A stretch of 64,000 nucleotides of DNA from Ixodes scapularis (Eukaryota > Arthropoda > Arachnida > Ixodida > Ixodidae), in NCBI RefSeq assembly GCF_016920785.2, contig NW_024609857.1, forward strand, positions 72,600,252-72,664,251. The letters are read 5' to 3'. A program made the translations under genes and the position numbers. Shown here in pieces: positions 21,108-32,099 of this stretch. Positions within the stretch are counted from its first letter, which is position 1. The number at the start of each line of letters is the position of its first letter. The notes below the pieces were generated by a model, which saw only the letters and a list, made by a program, of their open reading frames with translations, was not told where the DNA came from and did no database searches.

Positions 21108-24100
21108 GTCAATCAATAACAAATCATTAATTACGTAGATGACTAGTAATACCAGCCGAAAAACTCGCGGCGTTATATTTGGGGATAATGAAATTAGGAA
21201 GTTCATTTCACCAGGCGACCGTTTAGGGAAGAAAATAATACTGAAATGAGGAAGATATGCTGGTGTAACGAGGCAGGTGTAACACAAAATGAGAGGGTTA
21301 GGAGACCCTGGAAGAGAGACGTCTTATCAAATCGAAGAAGGCGGAATAAGCGGAAAGCTTGCATCTTAAAGTTAATTCTGGCAGGTCGACCATGCTGACA
21401 TATGTTCATTTTGTGTCAGCTGTACTGGAATATCCCGGAAATTATTAAAGCAAAGCCAGGAAAGTATTCCTATCCACAATAACCGAAAACGAAGGAGAAT
21501 GAACTGTTATTCATATAACAGTAAGGCTAACAAAGAATAAATGAAGAGAGGCGTTTATCATGAATCTAATCCTGAGTCTTCGCCACATGGGCTGATAACC
21601 CGAATACACAAGGTCATTATGCAATTTAAAGCATACGGTGAAAATACGTTGATACTCCACAGAGTGCACTAAATATGCCAAGTTTAACTTAGACTCGAAC
21701 AACAAAATTGCTAAATGTTCTGCTCTTTGTTTCTAAAGTTGCAGTGTTTCAGACCTTCCTAAGCGCCAAAGGCATTTGTTTTTAAACAACACAGCAAAAC
21801 TCTTTGCAACACTTCCCCCAAGTTGCGTGCCGGTGCAATCAAAAGCATAGACGCGCAAGCGCAGCCTTGCGCATTGAATCTGTTTGCAGAAAGCCTCGAT
21901 ATTGTGAGCTATATCTGAAGCAGTGTTGTGCCAAATACTCAACAAAATATTTAAGATAAGAAACTAAATAAGCGCTTGAAAATATATTTAGAGTAGTATT
22001 TCAGTTACTTCCACAAGGAACTATCTTGAGTGGAGTACAGATACTTTGTAAAAGTAATTGAACTACATCCGAAGATACTCGGCAGGTAGGTTACAAGCTG
22101 GCAATATGTTGATAAAAAAAGTTAAAGAGGCGAGGAGGGGCACCTGTACCTTCAAACTATCAAAATATAAAAAACAAATATATTAGAAAGATTAAGAGGA
22201 AAACGTAAGTAGCCCAAGATAGTGTCCACGAAACCGCTTTGAATCCCTCGACCACCTGGCAAAAAGCTGGGTTGGGGGATTCTAAGAATGAAACAGTGTG
22301 CGCATTCGGAAGGAGAAAACAATAAACGCTTTTGAACGAGTTTCGGGAGCCAAAGCTAGCTACAATAGGCACAGAAGGGGCTTTGGAGAATCCCAATCTA
22401 GGTCACTGCAGCTCAATAAAGGCAGCAGGATCTAGCGTCCTTGACCGAGGAAGTGCTCAAGCTCATTTAAAAACGTGCTTCCGCATTTTCATACCAGAAC
22501 GCCTGAACCGGATATTTCCGAAAATGGTCCATTCTGACCGTATGGAAGCGTTGGCGCACCAATCTTGCGCTGACGAAACCACTCTAGCTTCAGACAAAAT
22601 AGGTAAAACCCGGATGACGTCCCCAGCACTTTGCTATAGCTCTTAGATTTACTTGCAATTCATAGACAACTTAAATAAAAAAAAAATATAATGGGAAGAG
22701 CTAGGACACATAAAGGCAGGCATACTTCGGGCAATTCATTTGGTATTATTCGGAAACCTCATCTTCGTGTTCATCCCTTCCACAAATTTGCGCAAGAAAT
22801 TCAGATATTAAAGTACGACTGTTACGCTCTCTGATCAGCCACAGCTGCTTGCGTGTAATCACTCACAACAACTGTCTGAACTTTTAGCAATTAATGCCTG
22901 CTTTCACTTCCTGACTCGCGTTAGGGCTATGTCAGCGCTGTGCGGCGAAAGCTCTTTAATTTGAAGGATCAGGTAAATACGTCATTATGCCTGATCTTAG
23001 ATGGATGCACCATAATAATGAGCCAGGGTCGACTAATAAAGACAAAAACAAAACGCAGATATAATTCTTAGCACTCGGCAAGGCAGCGGTTGGAACAGAT
23101 TAGCACAGCGAGTCGCTCCGATATTTAAAACTTGTTTGAATAAACAGCATTGTCCACTTGATAGTCCAAGCGCCCAACGGCACTACGTCGGGGCCTCTGA
23201 GTCATCGCTGACCATCCCTGCTCACTGGCTGGATCCCTACATTTATGACTGAATAATGTTCAGTCTTACCTAAATGATGCGCTCTTCTGGTGCTAGCCGA
23301 CTAATTAACGTGCCCGCTGGGGAACTCAAGCCACCCTTTCGATAGCGCGAAACCTTTCTATCTCATCTGCTTGTGGTTAGATGCTCCCGTACCAGGCCCT
23401 TATTACAACCGAAGTAGGGCATACGTTTTAATCTCCTCAATCAAACTCTGAAATATTATACACTTTAAAGAAGTCCATGAAAATGACCGATATTGTGAAG
23501 GGTGCATTTAAACCCCAGAGACTCCGATCGCGCGGCGAGCACTTACCAGACCTAGCTTGCCGTGAGTTATTGTGATCCCAAAATTATCTAACTGCGAGCG
23601 GTGCCCCTTTTGGAAAACGGGCGGCTCCTTACTGGGTTATTCCATCTCAAAAGCAATGTTGGAACCAACGCGTTACACGTAACGACGTTACTAGTAACGC
23701 GTTAGTTTTTTTACTAACGTACTAACGTACTCGTTAGAATCCCAAATGACTGACGGCTAAACTAATGTCGTTATTATTTTATGGTTTCTCCTATCAAATT
23801 GCGTTACCCGTTATTCGTTACATTTGATTAAAATGGCCGTATGATTGTTTGAAAACAAAATAAATTGTATTTTGTACGCTACACAAAAGTGACAAAGAAA
23901 CCCCAACAAAGCTTCGTATAAACGGCGTCATTTCAAACTCCTTCGGAAGAGGCGCGAGATTATTGCTGTCCGGAACCTCTAAGTGTCCTTGGTGCGGTCT
24001 TCGTATAGAAGCTGCTAAGATCACCGTCGCCGTACCTTGAAGGAGCAGCCGACTCGCTGGAAAGGGACATCCATTCAGAAGGCAAGAATCCGCCGCCGCT

Positions 24101-27100
24101 TGAAGGATTTCTTCTTAGCGTCCCTAGCTACCCAAGCTTGTCACATCCTTCTCTTCAAAACAAATAAAGTCTCGTTCTGTCAACAACAGAAAGCATAAAC
24201 TCTAAGTTTGAAAGCGTTTACGTTCCCACGCTTTCAACCTCACCACCTGGCATGGTTATTACAGCATTGAACGGCGACCGTCGCCAGAAAGACGTCACCA
24301 CCTTTTAGACTCCCTGCCGCCGCGTGGTACAAAGGTTCGGTCTCTCGTTGGAGAACGACTCTTGTTCAGAAGGTCGCCTCCCACCGAATCCTCTGGGCAT
24401 CCTTTCTCCCGTAGCGCCTCAAGCATAAATACCGTAGGCTTCCACAAGAAAGCGTGCCCCCAACTCCCTGGCATTCAAAGTCCGAATTATGTATTGCTGG
24501 ACGCTGCGCTCGCCTATTCCTTCTCGCAGTTCCTGGTTGTGTGTGAAGTACTGTATCATTCATGCAGAGAGACACATTAGTAGCAGACATGTACAAGTTA
24601 CAAACAAAAGTAGGTAAGTTAAGTTACTAAGTAATGATATCGAAAGTAATTTGAGTGGAGTGAAAATAACTCAAATGTAAAAAAATTAAGTTAATTACTA
24701 ACTACCGTAAAAAATAGCGTATAATTACTTTGAAGTTACTTTTATTTTTTGTGTTTTTATACATAGGTTTTGGTCCGTTAGCGAAATTCTGCTAGAAAAA
24801 TTTAAAGCGGCTTGTGTTTTCACAGAAATGCTTTAATAGCTGGTTTTGCGTCTGCGTGCCTAATTGTTTTGTACTTTGTTGTTTGTTCAGTGATGTACTT
24901 CAGATGTATAATTTCTACTTTGATGTTTAGCCCTGCCCGAGCTTACCTGATCTGACAGTGTTTGCATTTTTACAGCGTGGCGTAAAGTAAATCGAAAAAG
25001 TATTCGCAGGTACAATAAATAGAATGTACTTTTAGTAAAGTACAAGTACTTTTTAACACCATATTTCCTGATGGCCTTCCACCCTGTATACAGTGTCTTT
25101 TTTTAACTGGTATGCATTGGTCCAGGAGTAATCAGAGGTGCATTAGTTTTTTGTTTTGTTTTTCTGAGGAGGCAGAAAATGTTAAATAAGGTCGATTAGC
25201 CACAGACTAGTTGTTTTAGTCTCGCTGACGAACTATTTAACACAAACAACTTATAAAGCAATTATCAGTGCCTTATAAATTAATAGCTTTACTCCGCCAT
25301 TACTTAACTAAGAGACATCACCAGTTGACGTCTCGAAAGACGATAGATCGTTTCCACATGACGATACGCAGTATTTTGTTTTCAAATTTGGAGAATGTAC
25401 CTTGAAGTCGGGAGAAAGTGCCAGAAAAATACTTCAGTAAAGTAAAAGTACATTCTCAGAGAATGCACTGAAAGTAAAGTAAGTGTTTCCTAAACCTATA
25501 GTCGAAGTAGTATTTTAAGTAACCTGTACTTAGTCCTCCCCAACACTGCTTGTTTATTTTGTTTGTTTGTTTTGTTTTAAAACGCTGGTGAAATTACTAA
25601 GGTTTCTAGCGATCTCCAAACCTTAAAGAGATACTGCAACGAAATTTCGGCGCTTATTTCTTGGTCTATTCGTGCTCATTAGAGCATTATCACATCAGAC
25701 ACACCAATCTCTTGTTGAAAATGGCAAGAAAAGGAATTTTAAAACGAACTAAACGGCTAGAAAAGAGCACCTGGGGTTGTTGCTAACGCCGCGTTTGTAA
25801 TGCCTGTCTAGGAACCCTCACAGGTAGTGACGGTAACTGTCTCGCCTCCTGCTGCGACAAGAGAAGAGCTCAAGGGACTGAAAGGTAGCGCAAACAATTG
25901 TCTGAAATGGGGAAAAGAAAGTTCTCTTCGGCCATGCCCTTTCTCTCTCAAAAGCTCCCTTTCCCCTCGCTTCAACTGGATTGGGCGCGACACGTGACCG
26001 TTGCCTTTCCATGATCCCGCGCGATTCGGTGGTCTGCTAGAAACCGGCGCCATCGCTGGGCGAGGGGTAACGGTGACTCCGTTGCTTACGCCCGGCCGTA
26101 GGTTTTTTTTATTTTTTACCACGACCTCGGCGGCAGCGCGATGCGATCATGCTGCGCCGTGGATTGAACAAACAGCATTTCGAAAGGGGAGAAGCTTTTC
26201 TGCAGCCCTAGCGGGAAAGGAAAATCTTTTGCGACAAAGACAAGGACTCAACCAGATCGGTCGGAAAAGTTTCGATTGCCTCCGAGGGAAACTTAGCGAG
26301 GTAGGTCACTTTAAGCTCTGGATCGTATCACCTGTCTCTTTCAGTCTCGCCTATGAAGATCGCCTAGTACGATCATTAGACGAGATAAACACGGAACAAA
26401 TTTACTGGCATGAAGAAATTTGACATGTCTTTTCCCGCGCTCGCTCTTAGCTCGCTTGCATCGAGTTGGGCGAGTTGAGAACGATGCGTGACAGACTGGG
26501 GTGCCACTAAAGAGGGTTGTAGTGTTACCGCGTGCATATTGCGTCAATGAAAGGAGAGTCACCAACGATCGAGCACCTCGCGATTTTGTGTGTGCAACAA
26601 ATTTCTGCGATTGGTGCTTCACAAATGGAAACTAAAGTAAGCGATGCTGCATTTATTTTTTACGGTCACTTCACGAACGATCAGTTTGTGCCAGTGATCT
26701 TGGCAAAGACTGGCATCAAGAAACTCAGGCCATATGCAGCTCCTTCATTTTTTTTTCGTACCGACCTCTTCCAAATGTGCAATATTTTGCCCTGTAGTAA
26801 TAAATATTTTATTGTCTTCATCTTTGTGTGTGATCTGTCGTCTGTGATTAATAAAACAACATTTATTGACAATGAAAAAAAATTGCATTTTGTCTTTTGA
26901 AGGCTTTGCTGAAGGATCTCTGTCCTCATTTTATAACTCACGTAGTAAGTTACGCCCGCGGGTGTGCGGGCGTAACTATCAAAGCTTATACGCCTTGAGA
27001 GTGAACTCAAGGGTGTACCTTGCACGTGAGCACGTCAACACAATTTCTCGAAACAGTAAGAATGAAAGGGCCTCACTAATGTATAGGATACATAAGAAAC

Positions 27101-28330
27101 GCGCTGGCAAAGCAACCGAGAACGCGCTATTTTTTTATTTTAACGGAGGGGATACAAGTGAGTGTAATAGATGGGTAGTTATATGCACGAAGCACGTAAA
27201 TAGCAGACGTCACATATTCCTCCGCGCGCATGTGCACAGTTGCAGGTGGTATTCGACGTTTATAAAATGTGTATGAAGTAAACGAAGCTTCTGGATTAAC
27301 AAAAGGATCGGTGATGCTAAAATTAACGAAAAGCCCTGGTTTTGCACGCGTAGTCGTGTCTTTTATTTACCTAACTCGAGCGATGCCGATTCTCTAAATG
27401 CACTTCGTTCAAGATACTTAACAATTTTAGTATAGCGTACGATAAGGATTACGAGACTTGCGGGCGCGTGCCCAATCCATGCTCAAAGCGACGGCACGAA
27501 CTCCCGCTACCAACGCAGTCCTTGCCCACGAAACTCTATTTAGACGCTGGGAGAGGTGCATTCTATTGTGGGGCTGCTCTCGGCTTTTGCTGCGACAAAC
27601 GGGTAAACGAAATATGCCTTCGCAGTGCATGCCGATGTCCCAAAATACTCAACAACATATTTTTTTTAATTGTTTGCGTTCAGCAGAATTGGAGAAAGCT
27701 TGTCTTCACACCCGAGCGATTCCAACTCTGCTCGCTGTTGTGTCCCGTGCTACCGGGACACTGTTCAGCAAGCGACCACTATGGTCCCAGCACTCTGATA
27801 AACTGTTCTTTTTATCTATTTATTAGATAGAGCCAGTAGAAGAAAATAGAGATGAAGAAGAGAATAATAATGATAGCATCAAAATATTTACAACTGTGTG
27901 AAGAACATAAAGTGAAAACCGAAATTAGGTGAACAAAACATTTCTCCCCCCCCCCCCCCCTTCCCCTTTGAAATTGGAAAATACGAATGAAACATTGAAT
28001 ATAGTTAATAAAGAGAACGAAGAAAAGAATTACATTTCATGGAAATTACGAACTTAATCGGATCACCGTACAGTACAAAATGCATGTGAACAACGATTAC
28101 ACTTATATACAACTGACAATTATCTTCGATGTACAATGCTAAGTTGGTTACGCGGAAACAAAGAACAATTTCGACATCATATCTCAAGGTAACACGACCC
28201 ATTTCGGACTTATGTACAGCACATTCATTCCAATCCTACAAGTTAAGTTATTCCTGGCCAAGACTACAGACGTTAACATCTACTACATGTACAAGTTCTT
28301 ACCCACTCACACATACAAGTTTCATAATAT
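21108..28330. other. 7-kb non-coding stretch with hAT-type terminal sequences
   Basis: No protein domain was recognised. CAGTGTTGTG at about 21921, CAATGTTGGAACC plus GTAACG/CGTTAC repeats at about 23657-23735, and CCCCAACACTG ending near 25550 resemble hAT element termini. AGTAACTT/AAGTTACT-rich sequence runs through 21990-22090 and 24590-25530. I could not pair them into one element or find a matching 8-bp duplication. A poly-C run sits at 27948-27962. Confidence 0.45.
26948..26977. repeat. Perfect 12-bp hairpin
   Basis: AGTTACGCCCGC, loop GGGTGT, then the exact complement. No element could be drawn around it. Confidence 0.75.
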
Positions 28331-28497
28331 AAACTATGACAGTTCCGTTATATATACAAAGTTCTACTGAAACGCTCAGGTGGTCACCGGTTGCGCTGAG
28401 ACCGTCGCAGTCTTGGTGCTTGTTGCGGTGCTGCTGTTGCATTTGGGTCCGGTGTCCCTGGTCTCAACCGAGGTGTCGGAGCGACAGCTGTTGGCTG

Positions 28498-29661
28498 CTA
28501 GTCATGATGACTGCACATCGCCCTTTCTTTGTGGTTGGCTTTGTTTTGGAGGAGAGTTTCAGGCACAGTCACCTCCGGCCCTGGAACGGTTGATAGCTTG
28601 GAGGCATCCCATACCTTGCCGTCCTCAAGTCGGTATATCCACCTTCCGACCTGCTGGGTTATGCGCGTCGGAGGACTGAAAGTTGGGCTTCCCTTGCGTA
28701 CTTTTCCAGGCTTTTTCACTCTGACGAGGTTTCCCACTCTGAACCGCGGTGTCCTAGCCGCCCGTCTTCCGTCGGTATATCTCCTGCAGTGGTCTTGTCT
28801 TGCTGTACACGCTCACGCAGTCGCTGTATCTCTTCAAATGGGTTCTTTAAGAACTCTGTGTAGAAAATACCGGAAATATGCAGCCTGTGTCTCGGCTTGC
28901 GATCGTGGAGCACAAGAGCAGGAGACAACCCGGTGGAGGCGTGCGGTGTACAGCGGTAGACGAAAAGGTAGTCCAGGATTGCGGCATGTAGTACGCGGCT
29001 CTCGAGTGTAGCACACTGTATGTAGGACTTGAGGGTTCGGTTGAATCTTTCCACCTGACCGTTAGCTTGTGGATGGTAGTTGGAGACAAGCTTGTGTCTG
29101 ATTCCCCGATGAGCTAGGGACGTTTTAAATTTATACGAAACGAACTTGGGCCCATTGTCGCAGACGCGACTGCCGGGATAGCCCTCGCGCGTAAACACTA
29201 GATGTAGGAAATTAGTCATCATCTTTGTGGTGGCGTTAGAGCAGAACTGAACTTCCGGCCATTTAGAGAAGCAATCCACCAACGTGATTACGTAGCGGTA
29301 TGCCGGCGGCGCTCTCTCGAAAGGGCCCACTATGTCGATGCCAACCTTTGACCACGGGCGATCCGGCAGATTGCACCGGTTGAAGAGGCGTGGTTGCCGT
29401 CTTCGCGGACTTGTCGGCTGTCTTGCAGATGTCACAGACGTGAACTGCCTGCTTCACCTTCGCGTTCATGCGGGGCCACCAGTAAAGTTCGCGAAGGCGA
29501 GTTGTCGTCCTGACAATGCCAGCATCACCTTCATGTGCCCTAGCAATCAGCGTCGCTCGCATGCTTGTTGGGATGACAAACTGCTCACCTCTTAACAGGA
29601 GGCCGTTCTCCACCGAGAGTGCGTCTTTCTGATCATGGAGAATGACCTCGTCTGCGGACAA
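28498..29661 (-). pseudogene. Ty3/Gypsy integrase remnant
   Basis: On the minus strand 29661-29263 carries the zinc-binding part of a Gypsy integrase (AHEGDAGI, YWWPRMNAKV, CDICKTADKSAK). 29435-28716 carries the catalytic core (GIDIVGPF, VCDNGPKF, NYHPQANGQVERFNRTL, the D-D-E residues). 28737-28498 carries the C-terminal block (GNLVRVKKPGK, YRLEDGKVWDASKL). Each step is in a new frame, so frameshifts lie near 29390 and 28735. Protease and RT are absent and no LTR was found. It is a family distinct from the element at 30.2 kb. Confidence 0.85.
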
Positions 29662-29956
29662 CGCCCTCTAGGGTGGCCACTCAGAAATGACCAGAAAGGA
29701 GCGGGACCGCAGCAGTTTCCTTCCATAGATCCGACGACTGCAGCAAGTAACTCCGCACATGTACGCTCGTCGACGTGGTGTTTGGGGCCACAGTGATGCA
29801 CTCAATAATGTTACCGGCATCAAATGTTGTTCGCCTTAGACAAGGCACCGCTTTTCGTCGGCAATGTACTCCTTAATAGTATTCAATGGCACTGAAACTG
29901 AAACAAAGAACCGCATCGCAACGTTAACCACAGAAGCAACATTTTGAAGTATCCGG

Positions 29957-30172
29957 CTTGGGGGATCTGTGGCCGAGTGGGCTAGCGCACACCAGCTCGG
30001 AGCACGTGGAGCGAAAGCTCGCGCTGCAGAACTTAGGGATACTGGGCTCAATCTCCACCCGCGCCCGTTTCGACCTGGAAGAGCATCGTACCGACGTGCG
30101 GTCGGGTATCACCACTGCGTGGTGCACGTTAAAGACTCAGGTATAGTGGTTGTACTGCACTGGCTAAATTTC
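29957..30172 (+). mobile_element. tRNA(Ser)-like SINE, copy 1
   Basis: The head has an A box TGGCCGAGTGG (29970-29980) and a decayed B box GGCTCAATCTCC (about 30044-30055). The stretch between them is long, as in a tRNA with a long variable arm. The body shares most of its sequence with 63683-63905 in reverse, including GCGTGGTGCACGTTAAAGAC. Class II tRNA genes such as Ser begin with this A-box type. Confidence 0.8.
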
Positions 30173-30253
30173 ACACCTAAAGCTGGAAGACAAGTTGTCC
30201 ATTGAGGCATTCTAGGATGTATTGCCACGCTCGTCGGCGAGCGACCGCGCGCG

Positions 30254-30307
30254 TGGCCGAGTGGTTACCGTGCTTGACTGTCGCGCAGAAAGTCTGGGTT
30301 CGAGTCC
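30254..30307 (+). promoter_or_regulatory. tRNA-like A box and B box inside the LTR
   Basis: TGGCCGAGTGG (30254-30264) matches the RNA polymerase III A box, and GGTTCGAGTCC (30297-30307) matches the B box. Start-to-start spacing is 43, as in a tRNA gene. The T-stem pairs poorly and there is no acceptor stem, so it is not a tRNA. The 3' LTR keeps the A box (35765-35775) and has one change in the last base of the B box (35808-35818). Confidence 0.65.
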
Positions 30308-30440
30308 AGTTAGTGGAATGCTCTTTTATATTGTTCTTTCATTGCGTTCTCGTGAGTTCGAGAACATTCTCGTCAGATCGAGTTCCGAATGTTCCAGTCG
30401 CCGAACAATCTAGGCCGATTGTTCCAGAACCCAACGCGCG

Positions 30441-30448
30441 TATATAAG
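30441..30448 (+). promoter_or_regulatory. TATA-like box in the 5' LTR
   Basis: TATATAAG, changed to TACATAAG in the 3' LTR. It is placed about 190 bp from the LTR end, consistent with a polymerase II start within the LTR. Confidence 0.5.
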
Positions 30449-30635
30449 GGACCCCGCGTGCTGATCTGCAGCCAGTTTCGCCCCAGCGTTCGACTCTGCT
30501 GCTACGCCGACTTCGACGCCCGCGACGCTCTGTTATTATCTTTTGTACCCTTTTATTTTTGGCACAAGTTCGCCACATTAAACGTTTATTTATTCCTGTT
30601 TATTTCTTGTTTATTAGTCACCACCCGTGACATTT

Positions 30636-30653
30636 TGGTGGAGGTGCGGGGTA
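30636..30653 (+). other. Probable primer-binding site
   Basis: TGGTGGAGGTGCGGGG begins three bases after the LTR and starts with the TGG complementary to a tRNA CCA end. The priming tRNA is not assigned. The gag ATG follows within five bases, an unusually short leader. Confidence 0.6.
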
Positions 30654-30657
30654 CCGC

Positions 30658-32043
30658 ATGCCCGTGCAGCGTTCCCCTCCAAGGGCCCGCACTCCAAGTC
30701 CTGTTCCTAGCTCGGTGAGAAGACCACTCACCGCGGAAGCTGAAACTCGGACCAGCCGCCGCACCAAGGAAGAGGATCCTGACTACGGTTTACTGCTGGA
30801 CACGCCCAAGCCGGAGACGACGACGACGGCCAACCAGTCGCAGAACCCCGCCGCTCCTGCCGTCGTCTACCTACCCGTCGCTCCTCGGACACCGGCTCCC
30901 TTCCACGGCGAAAGCCACGAAGACATCGACGACAGGGTCCAACAGTACGAACGAGTGGCCCGTCATGACGGGTGGACACCAGAACAGTGTCTACAGAATG
31001 CTTACTTCGCCTTGGAAGCAACCGCTCGGAACTGGTTCGAGAACCACGAAGCATCGATCACCTCCTGGGAGCAACTCAAAGCTGAGTTGCGAAGAACGTT
31101 CACGAACCAACAACGAAGAGAACGCGCGGAAGAGCTTCTTCAAGCGAGGATCCAAGGCCCTAACGAGAGCATCGTCAGCTTCGTGGAGGATGTCCTGCGA
31201 CTCAGCAACCGCGCCGATCCTCAAGCCTCCGAAGCGAAGAAGCTGAGAATCCTGATGCGAGGTGTCAAAGAAAACATCTTCGGAGGCCTTGTGCGAGCCC
31301 CGCCTACCACAGTCGAAGGATTCATCACGGAGGCAACAAACATTGAACGTGCCCTTCAAGCACGGGCCTCCCATTACCAGCGACTTCCCGGCGTCGCGGC
31401 CCTCCCGACTTCCAGCTGCAACAGCCCGGACCTCCGCGAGATTATCCGGGACGTCGTGCGGGAGGAGATCAAGAAACTTCTACCTGCCGCCGCAAGCCCA
31501 GCTTCGCCCTCAATCGCCGAGATTGTGAGGGAAGAAGTCCAGCAAGCGCTGCAGCCTGAGGTTCCCGTCAGCACCGCTCCGGAACCACCGACATTGAGTT
31601 ACGCCGCAGCGGCCCGACGGCCACCGCCTCCTCGTCGCACCTATGTCGCGCCGCCCCTACGTCAGTCTCCTGCGCCGCAGCACGTCCGACGCCACGACGA
31701 CCAGGTCCAGTACGCCTGCCCGGAGCCTCGCGCACCCCGCAAGACCGACGTGTGGCGAACGCCCGACCGACGCCCTCTGTGCTTCCATTGCGGGGAAGCG
31801 GACCACATCTTCCGCCGATGCCCATACCGACGACTCGGGCTACGCGGGTTCCACCCGAACGACCCGCGCCCCCGTCATGGTGAACGCCCTACTGAGATCG
31901 ACGAGTACCTGCGAAGACCTCAGTCCCCCGAGCCTGCGTCCCGCCGCGAGTTCCGGTCGCCGTCACCGCGACGTCCAGCTTCGCCGATTCACCGACCACG
32001 ACGTGAAAGCCTGTCCCCCCTCGCTCCTCGCCGGGGAAACTAG
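30658..32043 (+). CDS. gag: Gag: capsid and nucleocapsid with one zinc knuckle
   Basis: 461 codons from the first ATG after the 5' LTR, ending in TAG. The N-terminus is Pro/Ser/Arg-rich. A retrotransposon capsid domain covers roughly residues 80-215 (WFENHEASITSWEQLK, FTNQQRRERAEELL). A Pro/Arg-rich linker follows. One CCHC zinc knuckle (CFHCGEADHIFRRC) begins at residue 375. The C-terminus is basic. Gag packages the element RNA into cytoplasmic particles. The reading frame is intact, and its last two codons form the -1 frameshift site that gives access to pol. Confidence 0.93.
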   Translation: MPVQRSPPRARTPSPVPSSVRRPLTAEAETRTSRRTKEEDPDYGLLLDTPKPETTTTANQSQNPAAPAVVYLPVAPRTPAPFHGESHEDIDDRVQQYERVARHDGWTPEQCLQNAYFALEATARNWFENHEASITSWEQLKAELRRTFTNQQRRERAEELLQARIQGPNESIVSFVEDVLRLSNRADPQASEAKKLRILMRGVKENIFGGLVRAPPTTVEGFITEATNIERALQARASHYQRLPGVAALPTSSCNSPDLREIIRDVVREEIKKLLPAAASPASPSIAEIVREEVQQALQPEVPVSTAPEPPTLSYAAAARRPPPPRRTYVAPPLRQSPAPQHVRRHDDQVQYACPEPRAPRKTDVWRTPDRRPLCFHCGEADHIFRRCPYRRLGLRGFHPNDPRPRHGERPTEIDEYLRRPQSPEPASRREFRSPSPRRPASPIHRPRRESLSPLAPRRGN

Positions 32044-32099
32044 GCGCGGCAACCCCTGGAGGTGGAGTTGCCGAAGACGACCGACGCCAAGATCCTCCA
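32034..32099 (+). promoter_or_regulatory. -1 ribosomal frameshift signal at the gag-pol junction
   Basis: The heptamer G GGA AAC (32034-32040) fits X XXY YYZ in the gag frame and abuts the TAG stop. A -1 slip enters the protease frame, open from there. Six bases downstream, CGGCAAC (32047-32053) pairs with GTTGCCG (32067-32073). Its loop TGGAGG (32057-32062) can pair with CCTCCA (32094-32099), giving an H-type pseudoknot. GGGAAAC is an established slippery heptamer in retroviral gag-pro junctions. Folding is by eye. Confidence 0.75.

Larger units (their letters stand above)
30223..30632 (+). repeat. 5' LTR (410 bp)
   Basis: Starts TGCCACGCTCG and ends CGTGACA. It holds a tRNA-like A/B-box pair near its start, TATATAAG at 30441, and an ATTAAA signal near 30577. 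It differs from the 3' LTR at about 30307 (C/T), 30330 (A/T) and 30442-30444 (TATATAAG against TACATAAG). Confidence 0.95.

Noticed and set aside
28336..29011. Plus-strand frames of 85-160 codons
   Set aside because: Antisense to the Gypsy integrase remnant, which carries the real motifs.
30240..30320. A functional tRNA(Ser) gene in the LTR
   Set aside because: The A and B boxes fit, but the T stem mispairs and no acceptor stem or anticodon arm of normal shape can be drawn.
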